A stretch of 6,087 bases of DNA. Origin: Prevotellaceae bacterium (GTDB lineage: Bacteria; Bacteroidota; Bacteroidia; Bacteroidales; UBA932). The stretch lies in NCBI GenBank assembly GCA_031290755.1, contig JAITMY010000139.1, forward strand, positions 1 to 6,087, given 5' to 3'. This document shows, one piece after another, positions 1 through 4,374 of the stretch. Both the position numbers and the translations under genes were made by a program. The number at the start of each line of letters is the position of its first letter. The stretch's first letter is position 1. The notes beneath the pieces are model-generated. The model was not told the DNA's origin, did no database searches, and worked only from the letters and a program-made list of their open reading frames with translations.

Positions 1-566
1 CGCTCGTAGAAGTCGCGCACGGGGCTACGCTGGGCGGTTTTCACCACCTCCTTGGTCTCCTCCATGCGCAGCACCACGTTGCCCCACTGCTCCACGATGT
101 GCCAGTAGTAGAACGCCCGCAGAAACCGCGCCTCGGCTATTCGCGAAGCCCGTAGCTCCTCGCTGCCGTAGGCGGCAGTGGCGCCCCGCTCAATGGCAGC
201 GTTGCAGTTGTTGATGGGGATGTAAAGGCGCTCCCAGCAGTTTTTCATCAGCCCCTCGTTGGAGGAGTTGAGCTTGGTGCCGTACTGCCCCGTGGGGAAG
301 TAGCCGTCTCTGCCGGGCGAGTCCGTCCAAATATCCGTGCCGGCCATCGCTAAGCCTACCGGATTTTCGCGCCCGTAGAATTCCTTGCGCAGCTGCGAGT
401 AGCAAAGGTTTACCAGCCCGGTGTGCCCTTCTTCGGAGGCAAACACGTTATCTGCCGTGAAGCCGCTGGGGTTGTACTCCTCCAAGTCGGCAATGCAGGC
501 GCTCAAGCCCACCGCCATGCCTGCGGCGGCAAGCAGCTTCGTTGCGTATAGTATTGTTGTCTTCAT
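1..566 (-). CDS. SusD/RagB-family nutrient-binding outer-membrane lipoprotein, N-terminal part (C-terminus outside window)
   Basis: Reading the minus strand from ATG at 566 gives 188 codons with no stop before the window edge. Residues 1-23 form a lipoprotein signal peptide: MKTT start, a hydrophobic stretch, and lipobox LSAC with the lipidated Cys at 24. Acidic residues follow soon after (ADLEEYNPSG), as in surface-exported Bacteroidota lipoproteins, and LEEYNPS is a typical SusD mature N-terminus. Residues 145-166 (EARFLRAFYYWHIVEQWGN, then VVL) match the family's conserved helical signature, usually EARFLRAFYYFxLVxxFGxVPL. Full SusD proteins are about 450-600 residues, so roughly a third is present. 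By family knowledge it caps the SusC barrel on the cell surface and binds the ligand. It starts 27 nt after the SusC stop, so the two are very probably cotranscribed. The short A-rich leader has no clear Shine-Dalgarno site, normal for this phylum. Substrate unknown. Confidence 0.95.
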   Translation of the reverse strand, partial: MKTTILYATKLLAAAGMAVGLSACIADLEEYNPSGFTADNVFASEEGHTGLVNLCYSQLRKEFYGRENPVGLAMAGTDIWTDSPGRDGYFPTGQYGTKLNSSNEGLMKNCWERLYIPINNCNAAIERGATAAYGSEELRASRIAEARFLRAFYYWHIVEQWGNVVLRMEETKEVVKTAQRSPVRDFYE

Positions 567-593
567 AGTGCAAATTATTTTTACGATGTTATG

Positions 594-3500
594 CTAAAAT
601 TCAAAATTAAGCCCTACAATAAACTGCCTGCTCAACGGCGACTTTTCGGAGCCTCCGCGCTCGGGGTCGTAGTGCTGAATGAGGTCGCTTTTGGCCACGG
701 TGAACAGGTTGTTGCCCGTGGCGTACACGCGCAGCCTTTCGAGCCTGATGGCTTTCGCCAGCTTCGTCGGCAGCGTGTAGCCCAGCGTAAGCGTGCGGAA
801 CTTGAAGTACGAGCCATCAACAAAGCTCAGCGTACCGAAGTACGGCTCGCTTGATTTCGTGCGCCCCGGCGCTGGGTAGTCGTTGGTGGGGTTGTCGGGC
901 GTCCAGTAGCTAAAGTAGGCAGGGCCGTTGGTGTTGCCTCCTACGGCTTCAATGTCGTAGCGGCCAAGGAACTCCGCTTCTATCATTTGCCCCCAGCGCA
1001 TAATGAACGAGGCGGACAGGTCGAAGCCCATGTAGGAGAAGGTGGTGCTGAAGCCGCCAATCCACGAGGGCACCTGCGAGCCTATCACGCTTTGGTCGTC
1101 AACAGTGATGTGGTATCGTTCGGCATCGCTAATTGTTCCGTCGCCGTTCTCGTCAAGGGCTACAAGGTCGGCCACCCTGATGTCGCCCGGCAGAGCGCCG
1201 TACTTAGCGGCCAGCTCGGCCTCGCTGGTTTGCCAGATGCCGATTTTTTGGTAGTCGTAGAACGACTTTATGGGGTAGCCCACCACAAGCTTGTTCGTGG
1301 AGTTGATGATTTTATCCTGCCCGTCGTATAGCTCGGTTATCTGCTCGCTGTTCTTCGAGAAGGTCAGCGTGCTGGTCCACTTAAAGCCCCGCGTGTCTAT
1401 GTTCACCGTGTTGAGCGTAACCTCTATGCCCTTGTTGTTCACCTTGGCAATGTTCTGGTAGGTGGTGAAGGGCGTGGTTCCGCTGCCGCCGGCAATGGTG
1501 GCAATGGTGCGCGACATGAGCAGGTCGTAGGTATCGGAGTTGTACGCGTCGAGCGTAAGGTTAACGCGGCTTCGGAGCAGGCTCACATCCAAGCCAACGT
1601 TGAGGGCGGCGGTTTTTTCCCATCCCAGCTCTTTGTTGCCAATGGTGGAGCTGAAGCCGTAGGTTTTTGCGGCCTCGTCGCCGTAGGCGAACTTATCTAC
1701 CACCAGCTCGGCAAGGCTCTGGGTGCCGTACTCGTCGATGCCGGAGTTGCCGGTAACGCCGTAGCTCACGCGCAGCTTCAGGTCGTTCAGCGGGTCAACG
1801 CCCTGCATAAACTTTTCGTCGCTGATGCGCCATGCCGCCGAGACCGCGGGGAAGTAGTCCCAGTGCTGGGGCAGGCGCGAGGAGGCATCCCACCTCACGC
1901 TGGCCATAAACAGGTACTTGTCCATCAGCGCATACTCTACCCTACCCGCCCACGAAATGCCGGTGGAGGCCGTGTAGGGCGTGCTCACCACCAGCGACGA
2001 CTGGTCTAAGTCGCCGACCTTGTAGAAGAGGTTCGACGGGATAAGCTCGTTCCGCCCCGACAGGTTGCTCTGCTCGCTAACCGACCAGCTGTTGCTGTTC
2101 ACGCCAATGATAGTGAGCGAGTGAATTTCGGCAAACGTTTCCTTAAAGGTGAGCACGTTTTCCCACTTCAGCGAGTTGCCGATGCTGGAGTTGTACTGCA
2201 CCCTGTTTTTGTTGGCCAGTGCTACATCGGTAGAGATGGAGTCGGTGTAAACGCCGGTGCGCTGGTAGCTGATGTTCGCGCCGAGGTTCGACACCAGCTT
2301 GAGCTGCTTTATGGGGTTCAGCTCTGCGTAGGCCGAGGTCGAAACGCGGTGGCGCATCACGTTGTTAGCGTAAAGCTCGCTGTTGTACTCGTCGAGCATG
2401 GGGTTGAGGAAGTCGGTCAGCCCAGGCACGGGGTAGATGTTTACTTTGCCGTTTTCGTCGTAGGGGGTACCGTAAGGCCGAGCCGTGAGGCCGTTTTTGA
2501 GGGCGCTTTCGGAGCGGTTGTTGATGTTCCAGTAGGTATATTGCGAGTAGAGTCCGGCTTTAAACCACTTGTTCACCGTTTGGTCGAGGTTGAGGCGGGC
2601 GGTTACGCGCTGCGCATCGTTGAGCTTCACCGTGCCCTCCTGCTCGTAGTAGTTGAGCGACATGAACGCCTTGGTTTTTTCCGTTCCGCTGCGCACCGAC
2701 ACGCTGTGGCTTTGCTGCGTGGCGTTGCGCTGCATCTCGTCAACCCAGTTGACCCACTGTCCGGACTGCATGGCCGCGTACTCCGTTTGGTTGGTAAACA
2801 CCAAGTCGTCCGAAGCTTGGCTGTTGCTCGGCCACGTGCCGGTATTGCGCAGCTGCTTAATCCGGTAGCCGTCGCGATACAGCTGCATGTAGGCCTCGCC
2901 CATGCGGGGTTCGGGGTAGTCGGCAAGGCCGTTAACGCCGTAGTAGCCGTCGTAGGCCACGCGGGTTTGCCCGGCAATGCCTTTTTTGGTGGTGATGAGC
3001 ACCACGCCGTTGGCGCCCTGCGAGCCGTAGATGGCGGTGGACGAGGCGTCCTTGAGCACCTCAATGCTCTCAATGTCGGCAGGGTTGAGGTCGTCGTAGC
3101 TGCCACCGCCCACGCCGTCAATCACAAACAGCGGCTTGTTGCGGTCGCTGCCCTCCGAGGCGCCGACAATAGAGCGGTTGCCCCTGATGCGGATGTCCAC
3201 GCCCGCGCCTGCGTTGCCCGACGAGCTGACAATGTCCATGCCGGCCACCTTGCCCTGAATGGCGTTGAGGGGGTTGGAAGTCGGCACGCCCACGATGTCG
3301 GAGGTTTTGACCGAGGCCACCGCCCCCGTCAGGTCGCGCTTGCGCACCGTGCCGTAGCCAATCACCACCACGTCGTCCAGCTCCTTGGCCAGCTCGCGCA
3401 GCGTTACGTCAATGCGGGCGCGGTTGCCTATAGGCTCCTCCTCGCTCTTCATGCCCATGAACGAGAACACCAGCGTGCCGTTGTCCTCCGCCGCCATGGC

Positions 3501-3686
3501 GTAGGCGCCGTTGGGGTCGGTCATGACGCCCTTGGTGGTGCCCTTGAGCACCACGCTCACCCCCACCAGCGGCGCTCCGGCCTCGTCGCGCACCACGCCC
3601 GAAACGCTTAGCGGCTCGGCCAAGGCCGCGTGCCAACCCAGCAGCAGCAGGCACAGCCCCAATATCTTTTGTAAGTATGTTTGCAT
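594..3686 (-). CDS. SusC/RagA-family TonB-linked outer-membrane transporter
   Basis: A complete 1030-residue protein, the usual SusC length. Residues 1-23 are a signal peptide ending ALA before EPLSV. Residues 26-100 are a carboxypeptidase-D-regulatory-like extension (SGVVRDEAGAPLVGVSVVLK, then KGVMTDPNGAY). A TonB-box-like segment follows (LDDVVVIGYGTVRKRDLTGAV, 103-123). The plug spans about 113-236 and carries the family signatures IQGKVAGMDI (143-152), VDIRIRGN (163-170), PLFVIDGV (185-192) and IESIEVLKDASSTAIYGSQG (205-224), then ANGVVLITTKKG (225-236). The rest is the 22-strand barrel, ending in the typical SRQFIVGLNFEF with a terminal Phe. A DENGDGTISD loop at 845-854 is the Ca-binding-like insert common in this family. 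No STN domain precedes the extension, so a sigma-signalling role is not indicated. The ATG at 3686 is chosen because it places the signal peptide correctly. The protein imports oligomers into the periplasm with the adjacent SusD; substrate unknown. Confidence 0.97.
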   Translation of the reverse strand: MQTYLQKILGLCLLLLGWHAALAEPLSVSGVVRDEAGAPLVGVSVVLKGTTKGVMTDPNGAYAMAAEDNGTLVFSFMGMKSEEEPIGNRARIDVTLRELAKELDDVVVIGYGTVRKRDLTGAVASVKTSDIVGVPTSNPLNAIQGKVAGMDIVSSSGNAGAGVDIRIRGNRSIVGASEGSDRNKPLFVIDGVGGGSYDDLNPADIESIEVLKDASSTAIYGSQGANGVVLITTKKGIAGQTRVAYDGYYGVNGLADYPEPRMGEAYMQLYRDGYRIKQLRNTGTWPSNSQASDDLVFTNQTEYAAMQSGQWVNWVDEMQRNATQQSHSVSVRSGTEKTKAFMSLNYYEQEGTVKLNDAQRVTARLNLDQTVNKWFKAGLYSQYTYWNINNRSESALKNGLTARPYGTPYDENGKVNIYPVPGLTDFLNPMLDEYNSELYANNVMRHRVSTSAYAELNPIKQLKLVSNLGANISYQRTGVYTDSISTDVALANKNRVQYNSSIGNSLKWENVLTFKETFAEIHSLTIIGVNSNSWSVSEQSNLSGRNELIPSNLFYKVGDLDQSSLVVSTPYTASTGISWAGRVEYALMDKYLFMASVRWDASSRLPQHWDYFPAVSAAWRISDEKFMQGVDPLNDLKLRVSYGVTGNSGIDEYGTQSLAELVVDKFAYGDEAAKTYGFSSTIGNKELGWEKTAALNVGLDVSLLRSRVNLTLDAYNSDTYDLLMSRTIATIAGGSGTTPFTTYQNIAKVNNKGIEVTLNTVNIDTRGFKWTSTLTFSKNSEQITELYDGQDKIINSTNKLVVGYPIKSFYDYQKIGIWQTSEAELAAKYGALPGDIRVADLVALDENGDGTISDAERYHITVDDQSVIGSQVPSWIGGFSTTFSYMGFDLSASFIMRWGQMIEAEFLGRYDIEAVGGNTNGPAYFSYWTPDNPTNDYPAPGRTKSSEPYFGTLSFVDGSYFKFRTLTLGYTLPTKLAKAIRLERLRVYATGNNLFTVAKSDLIQHYDPERGGSEKSPLSRQFIVGLNFEF

Positions 3687-3717
3687 AAAATGGTCTATTA
3701 TTAATGGTTAATGGTTC
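3687..3717 (-). promoter_or_regulatory. Short AT-rich SusC leader with a tandem AACCATT repeat
   Basis: Only 31 nt separate the T-run of the upstream terminator from the SusC ATG. The stretch holds two head-to-tail AACCATT copies (about 3716-3703) followed by TAATAATAG. The T-run ends in TTTG at 3720-3717, which resembles a -33 element, but the sequence 19 nt further on (TAGACCAT) does not match TAnnTTTG and would give an almost leaderless mRNA. I found no exact TAnnTTTG on this strand from 3687 to 4100. The real SusC promoter is therefore unassigned: it may be non-housekeeping (ECF or activator-dependent), or SusC may rely on read-through. No Shine-Dalgarno site is evident. Confidence 0.3.
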
Positions 3718-3760
3718 AAAAAAAAACGTGTAATCCTCTATCTATATTGGTTTACACGCT
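3718..3760 (-). terminator. Intrinsic terminator after the small two-gene module, just upstream of SusC
   Basis: On the minus strand AGCGTGTAA (3760-3752) pairs with TTACACGTT (3733-3725), a 9-bp stem with one G-U pair and an 18-nt loop. The stem runs into nine consecutive T (3726-3718). This is a classic Rho-independent terminator. It lies 24 nt or more after the stop of the 70-residue ORF and ends 31 nt before the SusC start, so it insulates SusC from the upstream module unless it works as an attenuator. Confidence 0.8.
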
Positions 3761-3767
3761 AATCGCT

Positions 3768-3799
3768 GCGGCAGTGCGAGCGGCTACGCCACTTGCCGC
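3768..3799 (-). repeat. GC-rich hairpin spanning the stop codon of the 70-residue ORF
   Basis: GCGGCAAGTG (3799-3790) can pair with CACTGCCGC (3776-3768) as a 9-bp stem with one bulged base and a 13-nt loop. The TAG stop (3786-3784) sits in the loop. No T-run follows, so on its own it is not a standard intrinsic terminator. It lies just before the T-tailed hairpin at 3760-3718 and could stabilise the mRNA 3' end or pause polymerase. It may also be chance in a locally repetitive GC-rich gene end. Confidence 0.35.
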
Positions 3800-3996
3800 A
3801 CTTGCTGCCACTTGGCAGCTTCTGCCAACACCTCTTGCTGCTCTGCCGTCAAAGGTTCACCTTTTTGCTGCGCTCTATACGCCTCAAAGTAAGCCTTAAA
3901 GTAGCGCGAGTCTTCTTCGGTCGGAGGGATAACTTCAATGTACTCCATATCCTCCAGCTCCTCTCGTTCTCGATATTTTCTTTCTTTTGTCATCAT
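3784..3996 (-). CDS. Small acidic protein of unknown function (70 aa)
   Basis: Runs from ATG at 3996 (a second ATG follows directly at 3993) to TAG at 3784. It begins only 2 nt after the stop of the upstream GNAT-like ORF, so translational coupling is likely; no strong Shine-Dalgarno site is present. The protein is highly charged, with about 16 acidic and 11 basic residues. It has a Lys/Arg/Glu-rich start (TKERKYREREELEDMEYIEV), a PPTEED turn at about 25-30, and two predicted amphipathic helices (about 30-45 and 51-68) separated by KGEPLTAEQQ. There is no signal peptide, membrane segment, Cys or recognisable catalytic motif, so it is probably cytoplasmic. I do not recognise a family. Partnership with the GNAT-like ORF, including an antitoxin-like role, is only a guess from gene order. 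An intrinsic terminator follows at 3760-3718. Confidence 0.65.
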   Translation of the reverse strand: MMTKERKYREREELEDMEYIEVIPPTEEDSRYFKAYFEAYRAQQKGEPLTAEQQEVLAEAAKWQQVRQVA

Positions 3997-3998
3997 AG

Positions 3999-4235
3999 CT
4001 ATTCTATTTTTATAAAGTTAGGAAAATACTTTTTGACCAAAATCCTTGCCTGCGGCGTATTTATAGCCATCTGCTGCGAAGAAATAAGGGTTGCCCCCAA
4101 CGTCTTCTGGTAGTGTTCGATGAGCTTAGTCTTTGCCGTAAAGCTAACAACGCCCTCAAACCCTAACTCGAACGAGCGCTTGCAAGCGTAGGCCACCATA
4201 TTGCCGGCCACGCCGGCATAGCACAAAGGTAACAT
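3999..4235 (-). CDS. N-terminally truncated GNAT-like acetyltransferase, possibly a gene remnant
   Basis: The protein resembles the C-terminal half of a Bacteroidota GNAT N-acetyltransferase group. The segment YAGVAGNMVAYACKRSFELG corresponds to the acetyl-CoA-binding loop and helix (usually GVAGNLVAFACKLSFE). FVSF-like VVSFTAKT, then KLIEHYQKTLGA, and a final VKKYFP complete the usual tail. Intact members are about 150-170 residues; here only 78 are present, so the first strands, including much of the substrate site, are missing. ATG at 4235 is preferred because AAGG lies about 6 nt upstream. A TTG at 4253 would add six residues. The frame is closed by TGA at 4274-4272, and the other minus frames upstream show no GNAT sequence. 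GC here is about 45% by hand count (3901-4200), below the neighbours. A consensus promoter covers this start, so the ORF may be untranslated or start later, for example at ATG 4199. Activity is doubtful. Confidence 0.6.
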   Translation of the reverse strand: MLPLCYAGVAGNMVAYACKRSFELGFEGVVSFTAKTKLIEHYQKTLGATLISSQQMAINTPQARILVKKYFPNFIKIE

Positions 4236-4254
4236 TTTTTGCCTTAATTCCAAA
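4224..4254 (-). promoter_or_regulatory. Consensus Bacteroidota housekeeping promoter for the small module
   Basis: On the minus strand TTTG (4254-4251) is followed after exactly 19 nt by TACCTTTG (4231-4224). This matches all fixed bases of the known Bacteroidota primary-sigma consensus, TTTG-N19-21-TAnnTTTG. Transcription would start near 4219-4215, inside the GNAT-like ORF and after both its TTG (4253) and ATG (4235) starts. It could therefore serve mainly the 70-residue gene, or a shorter GNAT fragment. The match is seen directly; promoter activity is inferred. Confidence 0.5.
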
Positions 4255-4285
4255 GCATGTAAACCAGCATTTCAAAGACCTAATC

Positions 4286-4331
4286 TAAAACAAAACCCTG
4301 CCCTGTTTAGCAATTGCGCTATACAAGGCAG
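4286..4331 (-). terminator. Intrinsic terminator of the T9SS-secreted protein gene
   Basis: On the minus strand CTGCCTTGT (4331-4323) pairs with ACAGGGCAG (4306-4298), 9 bp with one G-U pair. Inside the loop TAGC and GCTA form a further 4-bp stem around GCAATT. The hairpin is followed by GGTTTTGTTTTAG, a T-rich tail. It begins 43 nt after the TAG stop at 4377-4375, so it fits as the end of that transcript and separates it from the small module. Confidence 0.75.
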
Positions 4332-4374
4332 AGTTTCTATCTACTCGCTACGTTCTACGTCTGCGTTGTGAAGC

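Noticed and set aside
190..405. A 71-codon minus-strand frame inside the SusD region
   Set aside because: It overlaps the SusD frame, which has a lipobox and family motifs. The shadow translation is low-complexity and unlike any protein family I know.
569..600. Possible separate promoter in the SusC-SusD gap (TAATTTG near 577)
   Set aside because: Spacing inside the -7 element is one base short and no TTTG lies 19-21 nt upstream. Cotranscription with SusC is the simpler explanation for a 27-nt gap.
2627..3121. A 164-codon minus-strand frame within SusC, in another phase
   Set aside because: Thr/Ala/Pro/Arg-rich out-of-frame reading of the SusC plug and early barrel. The in-frame reading carries conserved motifs throughout.
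2121..3611. A 496-codon open frame on the plus strand opposite SusC
   Set aside because: It is antisense to unmistakable SusC coding sequence. The translation is Val/Ala/His/Arg-rich with no domain, which is what the GC-rich codon pattern of the real gene produces on the opposite strand.
3793..4113. A 106-codon plus-strand frame over the small module
   Set aside because: It lies opposite the coupled GNAT-like and 70-residue frames. Its hydrophobic Phe/Cys/Leu-rich translation is the mirror of Glu/Lys-rich codons, and no promoter or family match supports it.
4340..4374. Short CGTAG-like repeats just after the secreted-protein stop
   Set aside because: Only two clean copies a few bases apart in a short 3' untranslated stretch; not distinguishable from chance and not a CRISPR-like or attachment-site pattern.
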